Shown here piece by piece: positions 50,426-59,349 of a stretch of 64,000 bases of DNA. Under the pieces are notes generated by a model, which worked only from the letters and a program-made list of their open reading frames with translations, made no database searches and was not told where the DNA came from. Location: positions 1 through 64,000 of the forward strand of contig JAKLKU010000004.1 of the NCBI GenBank assembly GCA_023150475.1. Direction: 5' to 3'. The stretch is from Planctomycetota bacterium. Lineage in GTDB: Bacteria > Planctomycetota > UBA1135 > GCA-002686595. The position numbers and the translations under genes were made by a program. Within the stretch, counting starts at the first letter, position 1; the number at the start of each line of letters is the position of its first letter.

Positions 50426-51597
50426 CACGCAGCGAGCGCGTTCAAGAACGAACGGCCCGGACCGAGCGGCGCGAGGCCGAGCGCTTCTTCGACGGTCGCG
50501 CCGATGTCCGCGAAGCTCTCGCGCGTGCCGAGCGCGACGTTCGCCGCGAGCCCTGGCCCCGTCGCGAGCACTGGCACGTACTCGCGCGTGTGGTCGGTCG
50601 TCTGTACGAACGTCGGATCGTTGCCGTGGTCCGCCGTGAGGACCAAGAGGTCGCCGACGCGCAACTGGGTGCGCAGGTCGCCGAGCTCGCGATCGAACTC
50701 CTCGAGGCCGCGCCGATAGCCCGCGGCATCGCGGCGATGGCCCCACAACATGTCGAAGTCGACCAGGTTGACGAAGACGAGCCCGCGCTCGACGCGCTCC
50801 GCGAGCTCGAGCGTGCGGCGCATGCCGTCACGGTTGCCTTCGGTGTGCAGCGCTTCGGACAAGCCGCGCGCCGCGAAGATGTCCTCGATCTTGCCGACGC
50901 CGATCGTCGGCACGGCTGCGGCCTTCAAACGATCGAGCACGGTCTGGCGGAACGGCGGCAGCGAGTAGTCGCGGCGATTGTACGTGCGCTCGAACTTGCC
51001 GGGCGCGCCGACGAACGGTCGCGCGATCACGCGGCCGACGCCGTACGGATTCAGGATGTCGCGCGCGATCTCGCAGAGCTCGTAGAGCCGCGCGAGACCG
51101 AAGTGTTCTTCGTGACACGCGATCTGGAAGACGCTGTCGGCGCTCGTGTAGACGATCGGCTTCCCGGTGCGGATGTGCTCGTCGCCGAGACGCGCGAGCA
51201 CTTCGGTGCCCGACGCCGGCGCGTTGCAGAGCACGCCCGGGAGCCTTCCGCGCTGCACGAACGGCTCGATGATCTCGGGCGGGAACCCGCGCGGGAACAC
51301 GGGGAACTCGCGCTCGAGCACGCAGCCCATCATCTCCCAGTGCCCGGTCGACGTGTCCTTGCCGGGCGATCGCTCCGCGCAACGGCCGTACGCGCCGAGC
51401 GGTGCGCTCGCCGGCGCGACGCGCGTGACGCCGGGCACGTTGCCGAGCCCGAGCGCGCGCAAGTTGGGCACGTCGAGCCCGCCGGTCGCCTCGACGATGT
51501 GGTCGAGCGTGTGGGTTCCGGCGTCGCCGAAACGCGCCGCGTCCGGCAAGGCGCCGACGCCGAGGGAGTCGAGGACGATCAGGAACACGCGCTTCAT
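50425..51597 (-). CDS. deoB: Phosphopentomutase
   Basis: 390 residues. It converts (deoxy)ribose-1-phosphate to the 5-phosphate. The alkaline-phosphatase-fold metal motifs are complete: VFLIVLDSLGVGALPDA at the N-terminus, SPGKDTSTGHWEMMG (the catalytic Thr), NLVDFDMLWGHR, and LTADHGNDPT and DHTREYVP near the end. It is the first gene of the minus-strand nucleoside operon and lies 124 bp from the divergent DUF1499 lipoprotein gene, the likely promoter region. It is the metabolic link from nucleoside phosphorolysis to DeoC. Confidence 0.96.
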   Translation of the reverse strand: MKRVFLIVLDSLGVGALPDAARFGDAGTHTLDHIVEATGGLDVPNLRALGLGNVPGVTRVAPASAPLGAYGRCAERSPGKDTSTGHWEMMGCVLEREFPVFPRGFPPEIIEPFVQRGRLPGVLCNAPASGTEVLARLGDEHIRTGKPIVYTSADSVFQIACHEEHFGLARLYELCEIARDILNPYGVGRVIARPFVGAPGKFERTYNRRDYSLPPFRQTVLDRLKAAAVPTIGVGKIEDIFAARGLSEALHTEGNRDGMRRTLELAERVERGLVFVNLVDFDMLWGHRRDAAGYRRGLEEFDRELGDLRTQLRVGDLLVLTADHGNDPTFVQTTDHTREYVPVLATGPGLAANVALGTRESFADIGATVEEALGLAPLGPGRSFLNALAA

Positions 51598-51721
51598 GGC
51601 AGGCCTTCGAGGCGCGCCATCCTAGTGTCCGGCCTCGGGAAGAGGCTTTCGAAGTCGCGTGGGCCGCGCGCACGCTCGCCGAGCGATGGACTCGCCCGGC
51701 CCCGCGCAGGAGAATCCGGCC

Positions 51722-52207
51722 ATGCCGTCCAGGCCTGCGAAAGTCGTCGCCGTCGCGGGCGTGTTGCTCGCGCTCGGCGTGAGCGGCGTCGCGTGCGTCG
51801 GTTGTTCGGCGCCGCGGCCGACGACGCTCGGCGTGCACGCCGGCCGCTTGAACGATTGCCCGGGCTCTCCGAACTGCGTCGCGAGCCAAACCACGCGCGA
51901 CGACGAGCACTTCGTCGAGCCGTTGACGTTCTCCGGCGACGCGCGACTCGCCTGGCAGGCCGCCGTCGCCGCCGCGAAGGAACTGCCTGGCGCGAGCGTC
52001 GTCGAAGAACGCGCGGACTACCTCTGGATCGAATGCACGAGCCGCTTCTTCCGTTTCGTCGACGATCTCGAGCTCCAGCTCGTCGACGACGCGCGGCGCA
52101 TCGACCTGCGCTCGGCGTCCCGACTCGGGTACTCGGACCTTGGCGTCAATCGAGCGCGGATCGAGAGCCTGCGCAGCGCCTTCGAGGCTCGGCTGCGAGC
52201 CGAATGA
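51722..52207 (+). CDS. DUF1499-family lipoprotein
   Basis: 161 residues from MPSRPAKVVAVAGVLLALG. A hydrophobic N-terminus ends in a lipobox-like VGC (or VAC) site. The DUF1499 pattern is complete: LNDCPGSPNCVASQTT with two Cys, then FSGDARLAWQAAVAAA, ADYLWIECTSRFFRFVDDLELQLVDD and a C-terminal DLRSASRLGYSDLGVNRARIESLRSAF. Envelope role unknown; DUF1499 proteins are often periplasmic or membrane-associated. It is followed 113 bp later by the secreted degenerate gluzincin-like gene. The longer frame starting at 51659 is less likely. Confidence 0.85.
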   Translation: MPSRPAKVVAVAGVLLALGVSGVACVGCSAPRPTTLGVHAGRLNDCPGSPNCVASQTTRDDEHFVEPLTFSGDARLAWQAAVAAAKELPGASVVEERADYLWIECTSRFFRFVDDLELQLVDDARRIDLRSASRLGYSDLGVNRARIESLRSAFEARLRAE

Positions 52208-52320
52208 CGCCGGCGACGCACTTCCGCCGTTTTCTCGCGAGAACCGGAAGCGCCGTCGGGGTTAGAACGTCGTTCCGCTTTCCGTCCCCGACCTCGGCAG
52301 GAACTCGTCGGACGAAACCC

Positions 52321-53829
52321 ATGACTCTCTCGTCGCTCGTGCGCTCGCTCGCGTTGGCTGTCTTCCCTCTCACGTTCGCCTCGTCCGCCTTCGCCCAGGA
52401 GCGGCCGAGCCCGAAACTGACCTTCGAGGACCTCGCGCGCGCTTTCGTCGACGCGCACTGCAAGAAGGACGCGCCGGTCGGTGAATGTCCGTGGGAGGAC
52501 GTGCTCGCGAAACACTACGCCCGCTTCGAGCTCGGGCTCTTCACGGTCCAGTACCCGACCGAATTCCTCGCCGACAAACCGAAGGTCGAGACTCTGCGCG
52601 ACGTGCTGCTCGGTTTGCTCGACGCCCAAGCGAAGTGGATCGATTGGCTCGAACCCGCGCCGCCGGAAGGCGACACGTTGCGCAAGGACCTCGCTGCGGT
52701 GCGCGCGTGGGTCAAGGGTTGGAAGCCGACGGCGCTCGCCGCGTTCGCGAAGAGCGACGACAAGGACTGGGTCGCGACGTTGAAGCCCGACGCGGCGCTC
52801 GCGGGAGCCGTCGATCGCGTGCGCAAGGCGGTGCATTCGGCCGAACGCTTCGCGCTCGTGCCGAGCGACGGCAAAGGCGCGCGTGTCGTGCTCTGCCCGA
52901 ACCGCTCGAACTTCATGCAGTTGCTCGGCTACGGCGGTTGGGTCGATGCGAACGCGAAAGCGACGAACTGGTTCGCGAGCTCCGCGGACTGGACGCAGTT
53001 CTGGATCGACCGCACCGTGTGCGTCGCGCTCGAATACACGCCGTGGGAGGGCGCGGATCCGGAGTTCCGCACGGGACTCCCGATGAACAAGCTCTCGCCG
53101 AACGGCACGGTGCAGCACGCCGTCCACCAGTCGATGCTCGCGCTGCTGCGGCAATGCACGCCGACCGTCGCGGAGAGCACGTTGGACCGCGGCCTCGCCG
53201 CGGCGATGACGATCACGATCTGCGGCGAGTTCACGACGATCGACAACGCGGGCTCGGTCTACACGAGCGGCGGGCGCACGAATCCTTACGAACGTTTCGT
53301 GCCCGGCGGCAATTCGGCGGGCGGCACGTTGCCGCCGATCAAAGCCGACTCGCAGAACGCGATCGTCGAGAACCACTGGCGCAAGGGCAAAGGCAAGGAC
53401 TACTTCGTCGCCACGCTGCGCGAGGGCCAGAAGGCCGGCGCGAAAGAGGCGAAGTCCAAGGACCCGTTGCCGCACTTCCTGTTGCTCGGTGGTTCGGCCG
53501 GCGGCAAACACCTCGTGCACGCGCCGTTCCTCGGCGTCCACGCGAACTCGCAGGAGTATCCGCCCGCGGCATTCGTGATCGACTACGCGGAGTTCTTCCG
53601 TTCCTATCGCGCGGCGTTCGTGCACTGGCTCGCCGAGAAGTCCGATGCGACGCCGGCGGCTGCGCACGAGAAGTTCGCGAAGCTCGTGCGCGCGCTCGGC
53701 AAGTGCTCCGCCGAGTTCACGTACGAGCAGGCGATCGAAGAAGCGTATGGACTCCCGCTCAGCGCGAAGGACGGCTCGACCGACAGCCTCGAATGGCGTT
53801 TCCTGAAGTGGATCCAGTCGGGCAAGTGA
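52321..53829 (+). CDS. Secreted gluzincin-like protein with degenerate zinc motif
   Basis: 502 residues from the ATG at 52321; signal peptide ALAVFPLTFASSAFA. After a helical N-half it has a metalloprotease-like core. The sequence VQHAVHQSMLALLRQ (His266, His269) occupies the HExxH position but lacks the Glu. The usual WFxEGLA with the third ligand is LDRGLAAAM. These replacements suggest a pseudoprotease resembling DUF1570 proteins. The assignment is by motif position only. The longer reading frame (from 50416) covers the DUF1499 gene and is rejected. It converges on the gene at 53881, with a hairpin between them. Confidence 0.6.
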   Translation: MTLSSLVRSLALAVFPLTFASSAFAQERPSPKLTFEDLARAFVDAHCKKDAPVGECPWEDVLAKHYARFELGLFTVQYPTEFLADKPKVETLRDVLLGLLDAQAKWIDWLEPAPPEGDTLRKDLAAVRAWVKGWKPTALAAFAKSDDKDWVATLKPDAALAGAVDRVRKAVHSAERFALVPSDGKGARVVLCPNRSNFMQLLGYGGWVDANAKATNWFASSADWTQFWIDRTVCVALEYTPWEGADPEFRTGLPMNKLSPNGTVQHAVHQSMLALLRQCTPTVAESTLDRGLAAAMTITICGEFTTIDNAGSVYTSGGRTNPYERFVPGGNSAGGTLPPIKADSQNAIVENHWRKGKGKDYFVATLREGQKAGAKEAKSKDPLPHFLLLGGSAGGKHLVHAPFLGVHANSQEYPPAAFVIDYAEFFRSYRAAFVHWLAEKSDATPAAAHEKFAKLVRALGKCSAEFTYEQAIEEAYGLPLSAKDGSTDSLEWRFLKWIQSGK

Positions 53830-53846
53830 CGTGTCCCGCTGCACGG

Positions 53847-53868
53847 CTCACGGTGAGATCACCGTGAG
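53847..53868. terminator. Convergent-gene hairpin
   Basis: Perfect 9-bp stem CTCACGGTG / CACCGTGAG closed by an AGAT tetraloop, in the 51-bp gap between convergent genes. It is read from both sides; no U-tract. Confidence 0.5.
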
Positions 53869-53880
53869 ATCACGATGAGT

Positions 53881-55974
53881 TCACGGCGAGATCGTGAAGA
53901 GCCGCGCCGACGTCAGGTTGGTCTTGAACGGATCGGCGGGATCGCGGGTCCACGCCTGGACCGCGACTTCGGCGCCGTAGACGAGCTCCGGATCGACTCC
54001 CGACGCGATCACTTGGTTGAAGTCGACTGAAAGCGCTCCGTCGCACGATCCGCTGGTGCCGCCGGTCGATTGCACGGCGAGGCGCCGAATCGGCGGCTTG
54101 ACGCAGAGCTCTCCGCCTTGGAACGGCTGCTGCATCGGCCCGTGCGTGCCGTAGAAGAAGAGCCCGAACTTGTTGCCGAGCAGGTTCGTCGCGAGCAGCG
54201 TGAAGCTCTTCGAACTCGCGGCCGCGTCGCATGCGCAACCTTCGCTCGTGAGCACCGGCGTGCAGCCGAGGCTCGACGTCTTCGGAGCGCAGTAGAACGA
54301 GACCGGGCTCGCGCCGCCGGGCTTGGTGCGCGCGACGAGCGGCACGAGACCCGCGCTCGCTTGCCGCCCTGACGCCCAGAGCTCGCCACCGACGCCGTCG
54401 AGCGCGGAGAGCGACACGCCCGGAATGCACTCGAGCCCCGTCGCGACGTTCCAACTCGTGCCATCGAAGTGCACCAAGTTGCCGCCGGAGCTCCAGATGT
54501 CGTTCGGACCGCTCGCGAACAGCGCGGCGCCGCCGCCGGGGACCGTCACGTTGCTCCAACTCGATCCATCCCAGTGCTGGAACATCGCGACGATCGCGCC
54601 GGAGAACCACGCTTCGCCGCAGAGCCAGACGTCGTTCGGCGCGAGCGCGACGACGTCGCGCAGCGTCTGCATCAATCCGACGACCGGGCCGGGCACGTGC
54701 GTCCACGAGCTGCCGTCCCAGTGCAGGATGTACGAGAACGCCGCGGGATCCGCGCCGCCGCCGGACGCACCGACGGCCCAGATGTCGTTCGGCGCGAGCG
54801 CCGACGCCGCCGTGATGCTGTGGCCCGCGCTGCTGAAGTACGGCGTCGGCACGATCTGGAAGTTCGAGCCGTCCCAGTGCAGCGCGAGTGCGGTCTGCTG
54901 CGGAGCGATCCACTCGCCGAAGAACCAGATGTCGTCCGCGGCGAGCACTTCGATGTCGTAGACCATCGCGCCGGTGCCGCCTTGGGTGATCGGCGTGTTG
55001 GCGACGACACTCCAGCTCGAGCCGTCCCAGTGCTGCAGCATGATCTGCTGGCCGAGGAACGGGTTCTGCGGCGTCGAGATCTTCTGCGTGCCCGCGGCCC
55101 ACACGTCGTCCGACGCGACGGCTTCGACCGCTTCGAACCACGCCGTCGCGCAGCCCGCGCACATCGAGGGCGCCGGCGTCGGCACGACCGACCACGTCGA
55201 ACCGTCGAAGTGCATCGCGACGGGCACGAGCTCCGTGTTCGGCCCGGTGACGCGGCGCATGTCACCGACCGCCCAGATGTCGTCGGGAGCGATGACGTCG
55301 ATGTCGCGCAGGATCGTGTGCTCGATGTCGGGCTTCGGCGTCGGACTCTCGATCCAGTCGTAGCAGACCGCTCCGCCGGTCGGATCGCCGTACAGCTCGA
55401 AGCTGACGTCCTTGTTCGACGGCTGACCGAAGATGTCGATGTACGGGCCCCAACTCCCGCCGGCGGCGTTGTCGCGGATCCACGCGCGCGATAGCTGCGG
55501 CGTCGCGCCCGAACCGGTCCAGAAGTACCAGTAGCCGCTGCTCTCGAAGTCGACTTGCACCGACACGAAGTGCTGGCCCGTCGCAGCGAACGGCGTCGGC
55601 AACGTGACGTCGAGGGTCTGCGGCAGACCGAGCAGCACGACGTGCGGATCGTCGCCCGCGATCGTGTACAGCGCCTGGAGCGCGCCCGGCCCGTTGGCCG
55701 TCCACTCGTAGAAGCGGACGAGCACGCTGTCGACGGGCGTGGTGCCGCAGCAGAACGGTCCGTTGCCGTTGACGATCAAACGCGTGATCGAGCCCGTGAA
55801 GTCGAAGTCATCGGCGACTTCCTTGTCTTCGCCGGCGAGGACGTGGCTCGGCCCGATCGTGTTGTTCGTCCACCCCGTGTTCCACACCTGGTCGCATTGA
55901 GCGAACGTCGGCGCGGCGGACGCAGTGAGCGCGGCGAGAACGGTGACGCACTGGAAGGCACGGAGTTGGATCAT
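53881..55974 (-). CDS. Secreted propeller-like protein with shared Cys-rich C-terminal domain (third copy of domain)
   Basis: 697 residues from MIQLRAFQCVTVLAAL, with a signal peptide ending PTFAQ. The first ~210 residues form a jelly-roll-like domain (VADDFDFTGSITRLIVNGN, FYEWTANGPG, GQHFVSVQVDFESSGYWYFW). A propeller-like array then repeats HWDGSSWSxV and APNDIWAVG or ADDIWxxG (about seven times). The last ~135 residues match the C-terminal domain of the genes at 164 and 3036 (YCAPKTSSLGCTP, FTLLATNLLGNKFGLFFYG, QPFQGGELCVKPPIRR). The three proteins therefore share only this domain plus generic propeller blades. Exported; function unknown. Confidence 0.85.
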   Translation of the reverse strand: MIQLRAFQCVTVLAALTASAAPTFAQCDQVWNTGWTNNTIGPSHVLAGEDKEVADDFDFTGSITRLIVNGNGPFCCGTTPVDSVLVRFYEWTANGPGALQALYTIAGDDPHVVLLGLPQTLDVTLPTPFAATGQHFVSVQVDFESSGYWYFWTGSGATPQLSRAWIRDNAAGGSWGPYIDIFGQPSNKDVSFELYGDPTGGAVCYDWIESPTPKPDIEHTILRDIDVIAPDDIWAVGDMRRVTGPNTELVPVAMHFDGSTWSVVPTPAPSMCAGCATAWFEAVEAVASDDVWAAGTQKISTPQNPFLGQQIMLQHWDGSSWSVVANTPITQGGTGAMVYDIEVLAADDIWFFGEWIAPQQTALALHWDGSNFQIVPTPYFSSAGHSITAASALAPNDIWAVGASGGGADPAAFSYILHWDGSSWTHVPGPVVGLMQTLRDVVALAPNDVWLCGEAWFSGAIVAMFQHWDGSSWSNVTVPGGGAALFASGPNDIWSSGGNLVHFDGTSWNVATGLECIPGVSLSALDGVGGELWASGRQASAGLVPLVARTKPGGASPVSFYCAPKTSSLGCTPVLTSEGCACDAAASSKSFTLLATNLLGNKFGLFFYGTHGPMQQPFQGGELCVKPPIRRLAVQSTGGTSGSCDGALSVDFNQVIASGVDPELVYGAEVAVQAWTRDPADPFKTNLTSARLFTISP

Positions 55975-56354
55975 CGGGGCAACCCTTGGCTCGAAAGTGA
56001 GGAGCTGCGGTGGACGCAAGCTCCGTTCCACCGCTTTCGCGCCGAGCCAGGGCCGCTCGAAGCGTCCGCGCCAGCGTTCGGATCCAGGCACCGGACGCCG
56101 CCGGGCGCGAGCGCTCGAATGTCGGACGCGTCATCGCCGGGAGCCTGCGCCCGCGGACGACCCGGGCGGCGACGTCACGCAGCGTCGCTCGGGCGCGGGC
56201 GTACCGTGAGTTGTCCGCGCGAATCTCCGGCGGCCTCGAACGCTCAAACGTGCGCCCGGTGACCGCGAGCACCATCTCGGCGCCTCCGCGCGCCTCGGCG
56301 CGGCAGCAGTCGACCGTGACACGCAGCGCGCCCGGCCGCGAGCCGGCGCGTCGC
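55975..56354. other. 380-bp region without a gene
   Basis: It lies between two minus-strand genes. It holds weak repeats of a CGCTCGAA/CGCTCAAA-type core followed by GT(C/G)CGxxCG (near 56056, 56110 and 56243), giving repeated FERSRP-like words when translated on the minus strand. No convincing coding frame or structured RNA was seen. Confidence 0.4.
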
Positions 56355-56804
56355 TCAGCGGACCAGCGGTTCGCAGCGAGCGATCACGTTGCCGTCGGCG
56401 GCAAGCAACGCGAGCTCACGCTCCGCGCTGCGCCACCCACGGGTCGCGTCGAGCGCCGCGAGCACTTTCGTCTCGAGCTCCATCCGCGCCGGCGGTCCGG
56501 CCATGCGCGTCACGGCGAGCGGCCCGAAACGCAGGCTCGCACCGTCTCGCGCGAACGTGCCGCTGAACGAGTTCACGCCCGAACGGCCCGACGCCGCGGC
56601 GTTCGCGACGTCGAAATGAAGCTCGAGCACCGCGTCCGCCGGTTCGATCGGCGCGCCGGAAAGCTCGACGATGCGCCACGGTTGAGCGGCAACGGCAGCG
56701 AAATCGTCACGAGCCGCGTCGCCCGAATGGCCACCGCGCGAAACGCACGCAGCGAGCGCCGCGACCAGCACGACCCAGCCGACCAGCGCGGCGAGGGCTC
56801 GCAT
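56355..56804 (-). CDS. META-domain lipoprotein (HslJ-like)
   Basis: 149 residues from MRALAALVGWVVLVAALAAC, a lipobox (LAAC). The META/HslJ domain is recognised by QPWRIVELSGAPI, LHFDVANAAASGRSGVNSFSGTFARDGASLRFGPLAVTRMAG and the C-terminal WRSAERELALLAADGNVIARCEPL. E. coli HslJ is a heat-induced outer-membrane protein; the role here is unknown. Two bases separate it from the upstream small gene at 56807, so they are likely co-transcribed. The longer reading frame is rejected because it overlaps that gene. Confidence 0.82.
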   Translation of the reverse strand: MRALAALVGWVVLVAALAACVSRGGHSGDAARDDFAAVAAQPWRIVELSGAPIEPADAVLELHFDVANAAASGRSGVNSFSGTFARDGASLRFGPLAVTRMAGPPARMELETKVLAALDATRGWRSAERELALLAADGNVIARCEPLVR

Positions 56805-56806
56805 GC

Positions 56807-57040
56807 TCAGCCCTTCTTGCTCGCGAGCGCCTTCTGGATCAGAGCCTGGACCGACTTTTCCATGTCCTCGACCCACTCGGCGCCGAAGTCGCGCTCGAGC
56901 AAGTCGCGCTCGCTGAACTCGTAACGCCCCGAGCGCGGATCGAAGTCGAACTGGTAGTCGTGCTCGCTGCCGTCGTCCTCCGTGACCATGACGAGGACGA
57001 TGTTGTTGGCGGCGTCGAGTTCGGCGCGGAAACTGGCCAT
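56807..57040 (-). CDS. Small acidic protein, 77 residues
   Basis: Not recognised. MASFRAELDAANNIVLVMVTED is a strand-rich start, followed by a DYQFDFDPRSGRYEFSERDLLERDF stretch and an amphipathic C-terminal helix (WVEDMEKSVQALIQKALAS). No signal peptide. It is compact and acidic, with good coding character and an in-frame ATG. It sits two bases upstream of the META lipoprotein gene and divergent from the metalloprotease lipoprotein, 128 bp away. Confidence 0.6.
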   Translation of the reverse strand: MASFRAELDAANNIVLVMVTEDDGSEHDYQFDFDPRSGRYEFSERDLLERDFGAEWVEDMEKSVQALIQKALASKKG

Positions 57041-57168
57041 GGCCGGTCGTTTTCGGGTGGAGAGACTGGAACTGCGGCGGTGCGCCGCGAGCGCGAGAGG
57101 CTACCCGAAGCAACTCGAACGCGCGAGACGCACGGTCCACCTTGTCTCGCCGACGAGTTCGGACCAAC

Positions 57169-58320
57169 ATGGCCCCCATGCCGCGCCGCCCGCCGTTCGC
57201 GTTCATGCTCTGGGCGCTCTGCGCGTTCCTCTGCGGCGCGTGCTCGACGTGGCAACCGGTCGAAGTGCGCGACGCATGGACTCTTTATGCGCGGCCGGGC
57301 TATTCGATCGACAGCGCGTGCTTCGCGCGCGCGCTCGAGCCTGCGTTCGTCGCCGTCGAGGCCCGACTCGGACCGTTCGAGAAGAACGTCAAGATCCACG
57401 CGCTCCAGAGCGACGAAGCGAACGAGCTGCGCTCCGACGCGCAATTCGAGACCGTGCCGGGCATCGGGCCGGCGCGTGTGCGTGCCTTCCACGTGAGGCC
57501 GACCGCCAACCCATTCGCCGCAGGTGGCGTGTTCCTCGAATGCGCCGACGCAGGCGCCGCGGTGCACGAGCTCGTCCACGCGCGGCTCGCCGAAGCACGC
57601 ATCTCGTTGCCGCTCTGGTTCGAAGAGGGCCTGGCGCAGTTCCTGGGCGACGGCGCGCTCTTCGAGGACACGTGGTACGTCGACGGACTGTGTTGCTGGC
57701 CGCTGCGCGAGCTGCGGGAAGAGCGCCTGAGCGACGCGGACCTCGAGCGGCTGCTCGCGGTCACGAGCACCGACTCGACGCCTTCGCGCGACAACTTGCT
57801 CGTGCACTTCGTCGGTTGGGCGATCGTGTTCGACCTCGCCCGCGAGCAGCCACAAGCGAGTTGGCGCGATTGGTGGGAAACCTGGCGTGCGGAAGCGTCG
57901 GTCGATGCCGCGCGCCGGCGCATCGAGCGCACCGTCGAGGACCGCACGCACGTCGAGTGGCTCGCGCGGCTCGACGACGAGGATCCCGGCGTGCGCTTCG
58001 CGGCCGCGAAAGGCACGTGGAAGCTGCGGTCGGCGAGCGCAGCGGAGCGCCTGCTCGCGCGACTCGAGAAAGAGGAAGAGCCGAGCGTGCGCTTCGCGCT
58101 CGCGCTCAACGTGTTGATCACGAGCGGCGAGACGCGGCTCGGCGGACGGCAATGGGGCCGCTTCGGTCGGCTGGTGTTCTCGACGCTGCGCGCGGCGAAG
58201 CTCGACGATCCGGCGGAGGCCGCATCGCTGGACCTCGTGCGGCGCGCGCTGCGCGGCCGTGTGTCGAAGCAGGAGTCCGACCGCGCGTTCGACGGGCTCG
58301 CGCGGTATTGGGACGAGTGA
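57169..58320 (+). CDS. Lipoprotein gluzincin metalloprotease with HEAT-like C-terminus
   Basis: 383 residues. The ATG at 57169 (or 57178) gives a signal segment FAFMLWALCAFLCGAC with a lipobox at GAC. HELVH (133-137) supplies the zinc histidines, and WFEEGLAQFLG (150-160) the third ligand Glu and the typical following helix, so this is an active-looking minigluzincin. After ~260 the chain turns into HEAT-like helical repeats (DEDPGVRFAAAKGTWKLRSASAAERLLARL, EEEPSVRFALALNVL). Envelope-bound peptidase with a protein-binding tail is inferred. It contrasts with the degenerate relative at 52321. Confidence 0.85.
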   Translation: MAPMPRRPPFAFMLWALCAFLCGACSTWQPVEVRDAWTLYARPGYSIDSACFARALEPAFVAVEARLGPFEKNVKIHALQSDEANELRSDAQFETVPGIGPARVRAFHVRPTANPFAAGGVFLECADAGAAVHELVHARLAEARISLPLWFEEGLAQFLGDGALFEDTWYVDGLCCWPLRELREERLSDADLERLLAVTSTDSTPSRDNLLVHFVGWAIVFDLAREQPQASWRDWWETWRAEASVDAARRRIERTVEDRTHVEWLARLDDEDPGVRFAAAKGTWKLRSASAAERLLARLEKEEEPSVRFALALNVLITSGETRLGGRQWGRFGRLVFSTLRAAKLDDPAEAASLDLVRRALRGRVSKQESDRAFDGLARYWDE

Positions 58321-58503
58321 CGCCGGTCGCGCGAGCTCGTCGAGTTCGCGCCCTTGCCACGAACGTCGCTCCGCGTGCCCTGCGGGCGCGCCCGAGATCC
58401 TCGCGAGCGACTCGAGAACGGTGCGAGTGCTGCGAGGTTCGTCGTGCCGGCGCGGAGCGACTCGCCGGCGACTTCGCTCGTGGGACGATCGCAGCCGTCG
58501 CGG

Positions 58504-59253
58504 TCAGCGCTTGAGCGTGCGCTCGACGAACGCCCTGACCGCCGCGAGCGTCGCCGGGTCTTGCCACGCTGCGATCGTCTCGGCTTCTGCGGCACGCATC
58601 CGCGGCTCGAGGTAGGCACGTGCCGGGGCTCGCAGGCGTTCCTTCGTCAACGCGAACGAACGCGGCGGCACTGCGGCGAGTTCCTCGGCGACGGCTTTCG
58701 CGCGAGTGGCGAGCTCGGCGGGCTCGACGAGCTCGTCGACGAGACCACGGGCGAGCGCTTCGTCGCAACCGACGTTCTGCGCGCGATAGACGATCTCCGC
58801 GAAGCGCTCGCGAGCGATCGAGTGCCGCATAATCTCGAGCGCGAGGATCGGAAACGGCACGCCGACCTTGAGCTCGGCGAGTCCGAGCTGAGCTTTGCCG
58901 CGCGCGAGGATCCGATGATCGCACGCGCAGACGAGGATCAGTCCGCCGGCGATCGCGTGACCGTTGACGGCGGCGACGATCGGCTTCGACGCGAACCACA
59001 GCTTCCAGAACGCGCGATCGAGCGCCGGCAGGAATCGTTCGACGTACTGCGGCCCCTCGAGCATGCGCACGAGATCGACGCCGGCCCCGAAGATCGAGCC
59101 GGTCCCGGTGAGCACGATCGCGCGAGCACTCGACGCTTCGGCATCGCGCACCGCCGCGGTCAAGGCGTCGCAGAGCTCGACGTCGAGCGCATTGGCCTTC
59201 CCATGCGCCATCCGCAACGTGCGCACACCACCGTCGTCGATCACTTCGATCAT
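58504..59253 (-). CDS. Enoyl-CoA hydratase/isomerase family protein
   Basis: 249 residues from MIEVIDDGGVRTLRMAHGK. The crotonase signature is present: GTGSIFGAGVDLVRMLEG (oxyanion hole), KPIVAAVNGHAIAGGLILVCACDHRI and LGLAELKVGVPFP. Members hydrate or isomerise enoyl-CoAs in fatty-acid or related degradation; some act on other acyl-CoAs. No beta-oxidation partner is adjacent, so the pathway cannot be assigned. The upstream in-frame ATG adds 23 residues without family support. It is downstream of the NACHT gene on the same strand (96-bp gap). Confidence 0.9.
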   Translation of the reverse strand: MIEVIDDGGVRTLRMAHGKANALDVELCDALTAAVRDAEASSARAIVLTGTGSIFGAGVDLVRMLEGPQYVERFLPALDRAFWKLWFASKPIVAAVNGHAIAGGLILVCACDHRILARGKAQLGLAELKVGVPFPILALEIMRHSIARERFAEIVYRAQNVGCDEALARGLVDELVEPAELATRAKAVAEELAAVPPRSFALTKERLRAPARAYLEPRMRAAEAETIAAWQDPATLAAVRAFVERTLKR

Positions 59254-59349
59254 CCGTTCACCTCGCGCGCGAGCGTACCAACGGAGGTGCGCGAACTCCG
59301 CGTTCGCTCGGCGGGAGCGCACGCGTCACGCGTCCTTCGCCACGCCCGG

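Noticed and set aside
56050-56260. Short CGCTCGAA-type repeats as a possible repeat family
   Set aside because: Only about 70% alike over 30 bases and irregularly spaced; may reflect GC-rich coding remnants.
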